Of a DNA stretch of 33,533 nt, positions 18,366-25,788 are shown piece after piece. Where the stretch lies: assembly GCA_900542475.1 (NCBI GenBank), contig UQNO01000024.1, positions 1 through 33,533 on the forward strand, given 5' to 3'. Position numbers and translations under genes: made by a program. Below the pieces are notes generated by a model that searched no databases, had not been told where the DNA came from, and saw only the letters and a program-made list of their open reading frames with translations. This DNA comes from an uncultured Bacteroidota bacterium (GTDB taxonomy: Bacteria > Bacteroidota > Bacteroidia > Bacteroidales > F082). The first letter of the stretch is position 1. Every line of letters begins with the position of its first letter.

Positions 18366-18986
18366 TTATTTGACTATTATATCCTTTACTTCAAACTGGA
18401 ATGTATATTCATTAGTAATATTTTCAATTATAATCGGAAAAACTATTGATACGGTTGCACCTTTATACTTGCTTGTATTAGCTTCTTCTTGGGAATCGTA
18501 TCTCCCGAATAAATTCTTTTCCCTCCATCCTCCATATTGACCAGATACATAGTAAATATGATCTGAAGGAATTAATATATCATCTAATGTGGAGTTTTTT
18601 GCTACTACAGATGGAGCTTGTGCATTATTTCTGTCAATAAGTTTAATTCCACTATGAATTACTCTCATTGATTGTCCATTAGGATTGATATACGCTATTT
18701 CATCCCATGGAATTTTGATGGAATGAGTCGTTTTATTTCTTAACGAGAAATTGAATTGAGTAGAAGAAACAAACCATGTAAAAGCTACATAATCATCTTC
18801 ATATGTATATTTCGTTATTTCATTTTCTGACAGAGTCATAATTTTTGACTCGCCAAATTGTTCTTTAACATCCAATGGAACTTCAACATGTTTTAATTCT
18901 ACATCATATGTTGTTATCATAAACATTGATGAACACGATGTTAGCATAATGACAAATGCTAAGAGAAAGAGGTTTTTTATTTTCAT
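18366..18986 (-). CDS. Small lipoprotein of unknown function
   Basis: The 206-residue protein begins MKIKNLFLLAFVIMLTSCSS, a lipoprotein signal with lipobox LTSC (Cys18). The mature part is predicted beta-rich and has no family I recognise. The start at 18986 is preferred because it places the signal peptide at the N-terminus. The open frame continues 57 codons further upstream, to 19157, but that stretch reads through a structured leader and is probably not translated. The leader has the same architecture as the one before the lipoprotein at 32430. Confidence 0.8.
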   Translation of the reverse strand: MKIKNLFLLAFVIMLTSCSSMFMITTYDVELKHVEVPLDVKEQFGESKIMTLSENEITKYTYEDDYVAFTWFVSSTQFNFSLRNKTTHSIKIPWDEIAYINPNGQSMRVIHSGIKLIDRNNAQAPSVVAKNSTLDDILIPSDHIYYVSGQYGGWREKNLFGRYDSQEEANTSKYKGATVSIVFPIIIENITNEYTFQFEVKDIIVK

Positions 18987-18994
18987 AACATAAA

Positions 18995-19018
18995 CCCTGA
19001 TTTCGTGTCGGGTGCAAC
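18995..19018 (-). repeat. Short repeat next to a start codon, copy 1
   Basis: On the minus strand this 24-base sequence reads GTTGCACCCGACACG, then AAATCAGGG. It ends 8 bases before the lipoprotein ATG. A near-identical copy lies at 24650-24672, also just before an ATG. The two share all but about four positions. Confidence 0.7.
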
Positions 19019-19059
19019 TATTTTGCCCTTCCAGTACCAATAAGGACTTATACACAAAA

Positions 19060-19224
19060 GAAGCGTGGTACTGTATGCCATGCTCCTCAGTGAAGGTCGT
19101 AGGAAACATAAATAGACGGAAATGATTACAGCCCACGCATATACGCATAGCCATCATACACTCTTAGTCTATTTATTCAATGAAAATTTCCTACGTTTTC
19201 ACTGACAAGAGAGCATAACGCTTC
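19060..19224 (-). ncRNA. Structured leader RNA A upstream of a lipoprotein gene
   Basis: On the minus strand the outer helix pairs GAAGCGT-TATGC (19224-19213) with GCATA (19078-19074), a 7-base bulge, and ACGCTTC (19066-19060). Inside it, nested imperfect arms pair ATGCTC, TCAGTGAA, CGTAGGAAA and ATAAATAGAC (arms about 19080-19116 and 19170-19216). It begins 44 bases after the -7 element at 19268-19275. The leader at 32298-32376 repeats the outer helix, the bulge and the spacing. The function is unknown; a regulatory 5' UTR is my inference. Confidence 0.6.
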
Positions 19225-19266
19225 GATATTTCAATAAGTTGCGGCAAAAACCGCATTTATGTCGCT

Positions 19267-19275
19267 GCAAATATA
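19267..19275 (-). promoter_or_regulatory. -7 promoter element for leader A and lipoprotein gene
   Basis: The minus strand reads TATATTTGC, an exact TAnnTTTG match. A T-rich tract ending TTTG lies about 16 bases upstream, slightly short of the usual spacing. A small GCGG/CCGC hairpin (19241-19254) follows just downstream of the predicted start. Confidence 0.6.
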
Positions 19276-19343
19276 CAAAATATTTTAAAAACAAAAAAAT
19301 AGCGGAAACTTTTGTATCTGATATTTTTAATCCGTTTTTTTCG

Positions 19344-19351
19344 TAAATTTG
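19344..19351 (+). promoter_or_regulatory. -7 promoter element for the transposase gene
   Basis: TAAATTTG fits the Bacteroidota TAnnTTTG element and is followed by GC. It lies ~64 bases before the transposase ATG. No clear -33 TTTG at the right spacing is seen. Confidence 0.5.
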
Positions 19352-19414
19352 CACCAATAATGTATCTCAAAAGCAAAATTTAAAAACTTTTTGAACAATG
19401 TAAATTATACAATC

Positions 19415-19870
19415 ATGAGTTACACCACATCTTATTATCACATTGTGTTTCGCACATATCGAAGCGAACCGACAATAAATGAAGAACATGAAAGTGAACT
19501 GTATGCTTACATTTATGGAATCGCCAAAAACCTGCGCTGTCAGACCTATCGCATAGGTGGGATGCCAGACCATGTTCACGTTTTTGTGTCATTGCCATCA
19601 ACCATGTCTCTTGCCGAGTTCGCGCAACGAGTCAAGACAGCAACCAGCAAGTGGCTTAAAGCGAACCATCATTTCCCTGATTTCAAAGGCTGGACCCATG
19701 AATATGCCGGTTTTAGTTATAGTTATCGTGATAAAGACATGATTGTCAATTACATCAAGAAGCAGAAGGAGCATCATCGCAAGAAATCTTTTGCTGATGA
19801 ATATTTTGCGTTTTTGCAGGAAAACATGCAGTACTTTGACTCGCAGTACGTCTTTGACGACTCGAAGTAG
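19415..19870 (+). CDS. IS200/REP-associated tyrosine transposase (HUH family)
   Basis: The 151-residue protein has the HUH nuclease motif HVH at residues 53-55 (GGMPDHVHVFVSLP). The catalytic tyrosine is probably Y113 in MIVNYIKKQKEHH, and the WTHEYAGFSYSY segment before it is typical. Y1 transposases of this type cut single-stranded DNA beside hairpins. The start at 19415 gives MSYTTSYYHIVF, the normal family start; a TTG at 19391 would add eight residues. No second IS605-type gene (tnpB) is present. Two hairpins follow the stop. Confidence 0.92.
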   Translation: MSYTTSYYHIVFRTYRSEPTINEEHESELYAYIYGIAKNLRCQTYRIGGMPDHVHVFVSLPSTMSLAEFAQRVKTATSKWLKANHHFPDFKGWTHEYAGFSYSYRDKDMIVNYIKKQKEHHRKKSFADEYFAFLQENMQYFDSQYVFDDSK

Positions 19871-19926
19871 CGTGCCTCCGGCACGCCATCCTATTATCCC
19901 CGCACGAAGCGTAGCGTAGTGTGGGG
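19870..19926 (+). repeat. Pair of REP-like hairpins beside the transposase gene
   Basis: GCGTGCC-TCC-GGCACGC (19870-19886) is a perfect 7-pair hairpin starting at the last base of the transposase stop. A second stem, CCCCGCAC / GTGTGGGG (19898-19905 with 19919-19926), has one mismatch. Adjacent hairpins are the usual recognition or cleavage structures of REP-associated and IS200-type transposases. Confidence 0.6.
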
Positions 19927-19982
19927 TGTTACAGAGTGTGCACGGCGCCGTGTGAGGCAACAAAGTCAAGGCAAGGCAGAAA

Positions 19983-20008
19983 AAAAGCGCGCCGTCAGGC
20001 GCGCTTTT
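19983..20008. terminator. Bidirectional intrinsic terminator between transposase and tdh
   Basis: AAAAGCGCGCC-GTCA-GGCGCGCTTTT forms a perfect 11-pair stem with A and T runs on both sides. It can stop the transposase transcript on the + strand and the kbl-tdh transcript on the - strand. Confidence 0.85.
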
Positions 20009-20026
20009 AAGTGTCTGGTAGTGAGA

Positions 20027-20974
20027 CTACAGAAGTTTCTTCTTCAACGTCTCGATCATATCGACTGTCATCTTGTCGAGGTCGTACTTCGGATTCCAGC
20101 CCCACTCGTTGCGGGCGCAGCTGTCGTCCATCTTGTTCGGCCAGCTGTCGGCGATAGCTTGGCGAATCGGGTCGAACTTGTATTCCATCTCGAACTTCGG
20201 ATAGTGCTTCTTGATGACATTGTAGATGATTTCCGGGTCGAAACTCATCGCTGTGACGTTGAATGAGTTTCGGTGCACCAGTTTGCTCGGGTCGGCTTCC
20301 ATAATGTCAACCATGGCGTCGAGGGCGTCAGGCATGTACATCATATCCATGTAGGTGCCTTTGCTGATTGGGCAGTAGAACTTCTCGCCCTTCACAGCCG
20401 CATAGTAAATCTCGACGGCGTAGTCGGTGGTGCCTCCGCCAGGCAGTGTCAGGTTCGAAATCAAGCCGGGGAAACGCACTGAACGTGTGTCAACGCCGAA
20501 ACGAGTGAAATAATAGTCGCTCAAAAGCTCTCCGGTGACCTTGGTCACACCGTAGATGGTGTTGGGACGCTGTATGGTGTCCTGTGGTGTGTTGTCGTGC
20601 GGCGTGCTGGCGCCAAAAGCACCGATTGACGAAGGGGTGAACACGGCGCAGTTGAACACGCGTGCCACCTCGAGGCAGTTCACCAACGAGCCGATGCCCA
20701 CGTTCCAACCTAACATCGGGTTCTTCTCTGCTGTCGCCGATAGTATCGCCGCGAGGTTATAAATTGTGTCTATGTTATATTTCTTGACCACCTCGACAAT
20801 CTGCATCATCTGTGTCGAGTCGATTCTCTCAAATGGACCGCTTTCCGCAATCTCGCCTGTCAAAGGGCGGAGATCCGATGCCACCACATTCTGGTTGCCG
20901 TATGTGGCGCGGAGCTTTTTCACCAATTCTGTTCCGATCTGACCGCCGGAACCAATGATTAATATCTTTTTCAT
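20027..20974 (-). CDS. L-threonine 3-dehydrogenase, SDR type
   Basis: This 315-residue NAD-dependent short-chain dehydrogenase of the epimerase group has the NAD motif GSGGQIG at residues 8-14 and the active-site YxxxK (YGVTK), with an upstream catalytic serine in TPSSIGAFG. It most resembles the SDR-type threonine dehydrogenase known from some Bacteroidota and trypanosomatids, not the zinc enzyme of E. coli. It oxidises L-threonine to 2-amino-3-ketobutyrate. The adjacent kbl gene, encoding the next enzyme, supports this over a generic sugar epimerase. It is second in the kbl-tdh operon. Confidence 0.9.
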   Translation of the reverse strand: MKKILIIGSGGQIGTELVKKLRATYGNQNVVASDLRPLTGEIAESGPFERIDSTQMMQIVEVVKKYNIDTIYNLAAILSATAEKNPMLGWNVGIGSLVNCLEVARVFNCAVFTPSSIGAFGASTPHDNTPQDTIQRPNTIYGVTKVTGELLSDYYFTRFGVDTRSVRFPGLISNLTLPGGGTTDYAVEIYYAAVKGEKFYCPISKGTYMDMMYMPDALDAMVDIMEADPSKLVHRNSFNVTAMSFDPEIIYNVIKKHYPKFEMEYKFDPIRQAIADSWPNKMDDSCARNEWGWNPKYDLDKMTVDMIETLKKKLL

Positions 20975-20996
20975 TTTAAAATCTTTTTAATCTCAT

Positions 20997-21030
20997 CATG
21001 CAGGGACAAGGCATGCCTTGTCCCTACATG
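20997..21030. repeat. 24-base perfect palindrome in the kbl-tdh gap
   Basis: Positions 21002-21025 are a perfect palindrome (half-site AGGGACAAGGCA), flanked by matching CATG boxes at 20997-21000 and 21027-21030. It fills most of the 59-base gap between kbl and tdh. It looks like a dispersed REP-type palindrome. It could also tune the kbl:tdh ratio by forming an mRNA hairpin. Confidence 0.7.
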
Positions 21031-21033
21031 AGT

Positions 21034-22221
21034 TTATTTTATAACACCCAATTCCTTGCCGATTTTGACGAATGCATCAATGCACTTGTCAAGATGTTCT
21101 TTCTCGTGTGCCGCTGAAATCTGGACGCGGATACGGGCCTGGCCTTTAGGGACGACAGGGTAGTAGAAACCGGTCACGAAGATGCCTTCTTCCTGCATCT
21201 TGGCGGCGAACTTCTGTGAGAGAGGAGCGTCGTAGAGCATCACGGCGCATATTGCCGACTCCGACGGTTTGCAGTCGAAGCCCTTGGCGAGCATCTCCTT
21301 GATGAAGTATTCGGTGTTGGCGTGAAGCTTGTCCTGAAGTTCGTTGGTCTCTGTCATCATCTCGAACATGCGGATGCCTGCTGCCACGAGGCCCGGTGCC
21401 ATCGAGTTGGAGAAGAGGTAAGGACGTGAGCGCTGGCGCAACATGTCGATGATTTCTTTCTTGCCTGTGGTGAAGCCGCCCATGGCGCCGCCGAATGCCT
21501 TGCCGAGTGTGCCGGTGAGAATCTCGATTTTGCCACGGAGGTTGTAACGCTCTGTCACGCCGCGGCCTGTCTTGCCTACCACGCCTGCCGAGTGGCTCTC
21601 GTCAACCATCACCATGGCGTTGTATTTCTGTGCGAGCTCGTAAATCTTGTCGAGAGGGCAGACGTTGCCGTCCATCGAGAACACGCCGTCGGTCACGATG
21701 AGGCGGAAACGGCATTTCTGTGCGTCCTGGAGCTGTTTCTCGAGGTCGGCCATGTCGGCGTTGGCGTAGCGGAAACGCTGTGCCTTGCAGAGACGCACGC
21801 CGTCGATGATGGAAGCGTGGTTCAAAGCGTCGCTGATGATGGCGTCCTGCTCGTTGAGCAATGGCTCGAACACACCGCCGTTGGCGTCGAAGCAGGCTGC
21901 GTATAATATGGTGTCTTCAGTACCGAAGAACTCGGCGATTTTCTGCTCGAGTTTCTTGTGGAGGTCCTGGCAGCCGCAGATGAAACGCACTGATGCCATT
22001 CCGAAACCGCGCTCGTCCATGCCTTTCTTCGCCGCCGCGATGAGCTCCGGATTGTTGCCAAGCCCGAGATAGTTGTTCGCGCAGAAGTTCAGGCATTTCT
22101 TGCCCTTTACAAGGATTTCAGCGCCTTGTGGACTCTCGATTATACGTTCGTTTTTATAGAGGCCATCGGCTTCAATCTGAGCCAACTCCTTCTTCAGATA
22201 CTCTTGAAAGTTTGTGTACAT
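21034..22221 (-). CDS. kbl: 2-amino-3-ketobutyrate CoA ligase (glycine C-acetyltransferase)
   Basis: Kbl cleaves 2-amino-3-ketobutyrate with CoA to glycine and acetyl-CoA, completing threonine breakdown. The 395-residue PLP enzyme has VDESHSAG, with the PLP-binding Asp and His, and the Schiff-base lysine in TGTLGKAFGGAMGG. NNYLGL lies near the N-terminus. The start at 22221 (MYTNFQEYLKKE) is favoured over an upstream codon 14 residues earlier. It is first in an operon with tdh. Confidence 0.95.
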   Translation of the reverse strand: MYTNFQEYLKKELAQIEADGLYKNERIIESPQGAEILVKGKKCLNFCANNYLGLGNNPELIAAAKKGMDERGFGMASVRFICGCQDLHKKLEQKIAEFFGTEDTILYAACFDANGGVFEPLLNEQDAIISDALNHASIIDGVRLCKAQRFRYANADMADLEKQLQDAQKCRFRLIVTDGVFSMDGNVCPLDKIYELAQKYNAMVMVDESHSAGVVGKTGRGVTERYNLRGKIEILTGTLGKAFGGAMGGFTTGKKEIIDMLRQRSRPYLFSNSMAPGLVAAGIRMFEMMTETNELQDKLHANTEYFIKEMLAKGFDCKPSESAICAVMLYDAPLSQKFAAKMQEEGIFVTGFYYPVVPKGQARIRVQISAAHEKEHLDKCIDAFVKIGKELGVIK

Positions 22222-22250
22222 AATATGTAGTTTTAAAATTTTTCTTTGGC

Positions 22251-22260
22251 TGCAAAGATA
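22251..22260 (-). promoter_or_regulatory. -7 promoter element of kbl-tdh
   Basis: The minus strand reads TATCTTTGCA, an exact TAnnTTTG match, ~30 bases before the kbl start. No good -33 TTTG is visible at 19-21 bases. Confidence 0.6.
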
Positions 22261-22303
22261 CAAAAAGCTTTGGGAAATTGTATCGATTTTCTTGCTTTTT
22301 TAT

Positions 22304-23827
22304 TTAATTTTTTAAAAAAGATAAAACAAATTGGCAGAAATCGGTAATGTCGTCGTCAACGCCCGCTTTTTCAAGGGCTTTCATATACTCGTCTCGCTTC
22401 TCGACAGGTATTACAACCCAATCGAAGCCGTCAGTGATGAGCTGGATGTTCATGACAAAACGCGCTGTGCGACCATTTCCGTCCATATAAGGATGGATGT
22501 AAACGAAGATGAAATGTCCCAAAATTGCCCTGACAATGGCATCTGGTTCGTGTTCCATCAAATCGTTTAAAGTTGACATTGCATCCAAAACCGCAGCAGG
22601 GTTGAGAGGCACGTGCATGGAGTTTTTAATATAAACCTGATGCGTGCGATGGCCAATTAAATCGGTGGCTTTTATAATTCCGGCTTGTACGCATGGCCCA
22701 AACAGTTGAAAATGCCATTTGTCATGGTCTGAAACGTAAACTTTTCCGGCAGATTTTCCATCCAAAATTGTTTTGACAGATTCCTTAAGTGATTGATATG
22801 CTTGATAATATCCTCTCGCAACCAAAGCGTCTCTTCTGTTTCCGTCCTTCTCGTCGCTTTCGTGATTCCATTTTCCACTTCTGACTTTTTCGAGCAATTC
22901 CTCTGCAACTTTATATCCTTCAATCGATAACGAGTTGTAGCTGTCTTTTTTGTATAGATTTTCCATCATGAAGAAAATCTCCTCGATAGTCCGTTTTTTA
23001 GGCGACAACTTGTTTTTCTTGACTAAATAGATGATTGTCTCGCGCATTCTTGCCCACATCAGTCTGATTCTTGAAGAATAAGGTGAAGTGTCTGGTAATG
23101 AAACACTGATATTTTCTTCGAATGGATTTTCTTCGCGGATTTCGTAACCTACATTTTTCATTGTTGTGATGATATTGTCGGCCAAATCGGTTTTGCCGAT
23201 AGCCCTGAATGCGCCCGCAATATGTCCTGCACGAGAAGTGTTTCCTTTGTCAATGGCGATTTTCAGAATCTGCGATGCGTCTTTTATCGTCGAGAGACAA
23301 GTCTGTGCTTCGACTATGTTTTTTCTGAAATAATCTGGTGAAGCCATCAGTAGAGCTTCTTCAATTGAGTACAATGTTATTCCGAAAGGCGGAAATTTTA
23401 CTGTGTTTTCGGAAATGCTCGCCTTGATATCTACCAACGAAGTGCCAAATGGGAGTTTTAGGACGTTGTTGTTTCCTTTTTCTGCTCTGATAATCAATTG
23501 TTTTGGTGCGACAGTCTTTCCGCTGTAGATGTACAATGACGTTTCGGTGTTCATGCACCATCTGTCGCCGAATTTGTCGTTGAGATACGAGACTACAAAA
23601 GGCCAATATGAAACATGCCAAACCGTTGAATCGCCATCATTTCCTGGAAACGACGTGATATACCATCCCTTGATGACCATCCTCAGATAACCGGTGTCAA
23701 CAAGGTGTTGTGTATGAATCTTACCCAATGTCGCCGCACCTTTAATCACGAGGTTGTCGCCATGCCTGTCTTGGTAATTCTTCAAAACCGACAATGATTC
23801 TGCTATTTTTTCTTGTATATTAGCCAT
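22304..23827 (-). CDS. Fic family protein with AbiEi-like N-terminal domain
   Basis: Fic proteins usually transfer AMP to a target hydroxyl. The 507-residue protein has the complete active site HPYMDGNGRTAR at 445-456 (catalytic His445). SLSIEG at 299-304 matches the inhibitory (S/T)xxxE(G/N) motif, placing it among class II Fic proteins. The first ~200 residues are not part of Fic. They contain a GYLRMVIKGWY segment and a helical region like the winged-helix and C-terminal parts of AbiEi-type antitoxin regulators. That homology is weak and from memory. Tandem repeats just upstream suggest autoregulation. No partner gene is adjacent. Confidence 0.88.
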   Translation of the reverse strand: MANIQEKIAESLSVLKNYQDRHGDNLVIKGAATLGKIHTQHLVDTGYLRMVIKGWYITSFPGNDGDSTVWHVSYWPFVVSYLNDKFGDRWCMNTETSLYIYSGKTVAPKQLIIRAEKGNNNVLKLPFGTSLVDIKASISENTVKFPPFGITLYSIEEALLMASPDYFRKNIVEAQTCLSTIKDASQILKIAIDKGNTSRAGHIAGAFRAIGKTDLADNIITTMKNVGYEIREENPFEENISVSLPDTSPYSSRIRLMWARMRETIIYLVKKNKLSPKKRTIEEIFFMMENLYKKDSYNSLSIEGYKVAEELLEKVRSGKWNHESDEKDGNRRDALVARGYYQAYQSLKESVKTILDGKSAGKVYVSDHDKWHFQLFGPCVQAGIIKATDLIGHRTHQVYIKNSMHVPLNPAAVLDAMSTLNDLMEHEPDAIVRAILGHFIFVYIHPYMDGNGRTARFVMNIQLITDGFDWVVIPVEKRDEYMKALEKAGVDDDITDFCQFVLSFLKN

Positions 23828-23849
23828 TGTTTTAATTAGTTTTTATAAT

Positions 23850-23894
23850 CGTACTTCTGTTAGTTTATTTATCCGTACTATTATTAGTTTATTT
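23850..23894. repeat. Two tandem 21-base repeats in the Fic gene leader
   Basis: CGTACTTCTGTTAGTTTATTT (23850-23870) is repeated at 23874-23894 with three changes, a 24-base period. On the minus strand each reads AAATAAACTAA then GTACG. Further AAACTAA boxes lie nearby (about 23836-23843 and 23992-24021). They sit between the likely -7 element and the start codon, a typical operator position. Confidence 0.7.
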
Positions 23895-23898
23895 CGCT

Positions 23899-23907
23899 GC
23901 AAAAACA
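23899..23907 (-). promoter_or_regulatory. Likely -7 element of the Fic gene
   Basis: The minus strand reads TGTTTTTGC, one base off TAnnTTTG, about 70 bases before the Fic start. Upstream, from 23908 to 24103, the sequence is very AT-rich and I see no gene in it. Confidence 0.4.
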
Positions 23908-24103
23908 ATAAAAAATTGTAAATCAATATAATATATTTCAAAATCGGAATAATACAAAAATTATAATGGTTATAAAAAGTGCTAAAGATATTAGTTTTTA
24001 GTCGTGTGCTGTTTTTAGTTTGTTTCCGTAAAAAAAATCCCAAGATAATGGTTTTAAATCTAATTCAAAATTTAATACAAATTCCAAGTGGACGAAGAAA
24101 ATT

Positions 24104-24137
24104 AAAAAAAGAGGAAAATTATTATTCCTCTTTTTTT
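24104..24137. terminator. Intrinsic terminator at the end of the broken gene
   Basis: A7-GAGGAA, an 8-base loop, then TTCCTC-T7 make a perfect 13-pair stem with A and T runs. It overlaps the stop codon of the minus-strand pseudogene, so it is probably that gene's terminator. Confidence 0.8.
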
Positions 24138-24641
24138 AATGATGCTTTCTCTTGATTTGTAAATATTTTAGAAGATCTATATGATTTCCTCTCCGGGTTG
24201 CTTTTAATAAATATTAAGTCTTCTTCTGAAAATTTTTTACAATCATTAATAGTGCATACCTATAGGTTACAAGGTTTATCAGTAAAGACATAAGCCTTGA
24301 ATACTGTGGGATTTCCGATTGTTATTAAATCACTTGCATATTTTGTTTCAACTATTATAATTCTTTTTTATCCATTTTTGATTTTCAGTATAATTACCTT
24401 TGACATTTTGTGATTTAATCCTTTCATCTTTTGTTACCCCCAGTCCTGTTTTATTGTCTTCGATAAATCTGGCAATCATTGAATTGACTGTTTGAAATAT
24501 TCCCTGATTGTCAATTTTTTCTACAAGCATGTTTACATAAGGTCTTTCATAAAGAGATATGTACTTTTCAATAAAATCATGCGAATCGAATTCATTCGGC
24601 AGATGTCCTAATACAACGTTGGCTTCAGCAATTGTTATCAT
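24122..24641 (-). pseudogene. Hypothetical gene broken by a frameshift and an amber codon
   Basis: The minus strand codes from ATG 24641 (MITIAEANVVLGHLPNEF) to KWIKKNYNS, stopping at 24348. A +1 frame takes over at an A-rich run near 24360 and continues RIIIVETKYASDLITIGN to KPCNL. There it meets a TAG at 24260-24262 and then runs on in the same frame (VCTINDCKKFSEEDL) to a TAA at 24122-24124, inside the terminator. Together this is ~170 codons of plausible protein. I do not recognise the family. Two independent lesions argue for decay. The repeat GTTGCGCCCGACACG lies just before the start. Confidence 0.65.
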
Positions 24642-24649
24642 GTTGTCAT

Positions 24650-24672
24650 CCCTAATCCGTGTCGGGCGCAAC
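24650..24672 (-). repeat. Short repeat next to a start codon, copy 2
   Basis: On the minus strand it reads GTTGCGCCCGACACG, then GATTAGGG, and ends 8 bases before the pseudogene ATG at 24641. It matches the copy at 18995-19018, which has the same placement before another gene. Confidence 0.7.
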
Positions 24673-24821
24673 TTTTAATAATATTAATGATTGAATTGAT
24701 TTGACGAGACAACAAAAAAAACAGCCACAAACGCTATCTAATATATGTCTCGGTTTTTATCTTTTTCTGTTTCTTACTTTAGGATTTTATCATTTTCACA
24801 CCTGCAAATACAAACATTTTT

Positions 24822-25694
24822 TCAATCAACCACCACTTTCTTCTCGCCAACGCCGTTTTCTGTCACCACTTTTACAACATAAATTCCTTTCGGGAAACCG
24901 CTCAAATCGATTTTTTCCTGCTGGCAGTCGGTCGTTTTGCTGAAAATCTTGCGCCCGATGTTGTCGAAAATCTCGATTTCTTGCATGGCGTCGGCTTCGA
25001 CGGTCAAAATGTCGTTGGCGGGATTTGGATATGCCTTGAAAGCCGCAACGTTGATTTCGTCGCTACTTTGTGTGTTGTCTTCGGTGTAAATCGCCATGCC
25101 GCAACTAAACAACAAATGACCTGCCGAGGCATCGAAATATGTGTGACGCCAATAATATGTGTAATTCAACATGTCAAGATAAAAATATTCGCCCTCGACA
25201 GCGTTCGCCTCGTCGCCGATGACCACCGTCCCCATGCCGTTAATCCTGATTGAGACCCAGAAATCGCCTTCCGGCAACTCGTATGGCGTTTCCAACTCGA
25301 TTTCTTGCCAACCGGTGCCGTCGCAAATGAATGGCTGTTCGTAAACCAAGTCGCCGCACGAACTGCTGTCGTAAAGGTCTTGTATTGGGTCAACTAATTG
25401 CAAATCAATGTTTTCGTAAATCTTAACAGCGTATGAATTGGTATTGTAGTCTTGATACGGATTCCGATAAAACTTCACCTTTGTCATGATTCCACTTAAG
25501 GTGGAGTCAATGGCATACGGAGCGATTACAAATTCAGAGTCTTGCAATCTTACAAACAAACTGACCTTTTGGTTGCCTGTCCAGCCTTCTTTTTCTGTGG
25601 AAACTTCTGGTTTTTCCAAAGAGATGACGTTTTGAGCCGCTATCGAAAGACTCATTGTCAACGTCGCGATGATTAATAATAGATGTTTTTTCAT
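24822..25694 (-). CDS. Secreted protein with T9SS type A sorting domain
   Basis: The 290-residue protein has a signal peptide (MKKHLLLIIATLTMSLSIAA, then Q) and a beta-rich middle region of unknown role. The C-terminal ~75-residue sorting domain has FKAYPNPANDILTVEA, IEIFDNIGRKI, FPKGIYVVKVVTENG and a final KKVVVD. These motifs mark cargo of the type IX secretion system of Bacteroidota. The gene diverges from cysS with 94 bases between the starts. The start at 25694 is chosen for the signal peptide; the frame is open 16 codons further. Confidence 0.9.
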   Translation of the reverse strand: MKKHLLLIIATLTMSLSIAAQNVISLEKPEVSTEKEGWTGNQKVSLFVRLQDSEFVIAPYAIDSTLSGIMTKVKFYRNPYQDYNTNSYAVKIYENIDLQLVDPIQDLYDSSSCGDLVYEQPFICDGTGWQEIELETPYELPEGDFWVSIRINGMGTVVIGDEANAVEGEYFYLDMLNYTYYWRHTYFDASAGHLLFSCGMAIYTEDNTQSSDEINVAAFKAYPNPANDILTVEADAMQEIEIFDNIGRKIFSKTTDCQQEKIDLSGFPKGIYVVKVVTENGVGEKKVVVD

Positions 25695-25756
25695 AAAATT
25701 AAATTTAACGGCTACAAAAATAATGATTTTTTTTAATTTCAAAACACTTTATTTTG

Positions 25757-25765
25757 TAATTTTGC
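25757..25765 (+). promoter_or_regulatory. -7 promoter element of cysS
   Basis: TAATTTTGC matches TAnnTTTG, 24 bases before the cysS ATG at 25789. The -33 box is not obvious in the T-rich sequence upstream. Confidence 0.6.
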
Positions 25766-25788
25766 AAATAATTGTAAAAATTTCGCAA

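Noticed and set aside
18987..19157. 57-codon N-terminal extension of the small lipoprotein
   Set aside because: It would bury the lipoprotein signal inside the protein and it overlaps the structured leader and the short repeat.
24260..24370. Programmed frameshift or stop-codon recoding in the broken gene
   Set aside because: A frameshift and an amber codon both occur, with no stimulator structure or known recoding family; decay is simpler.
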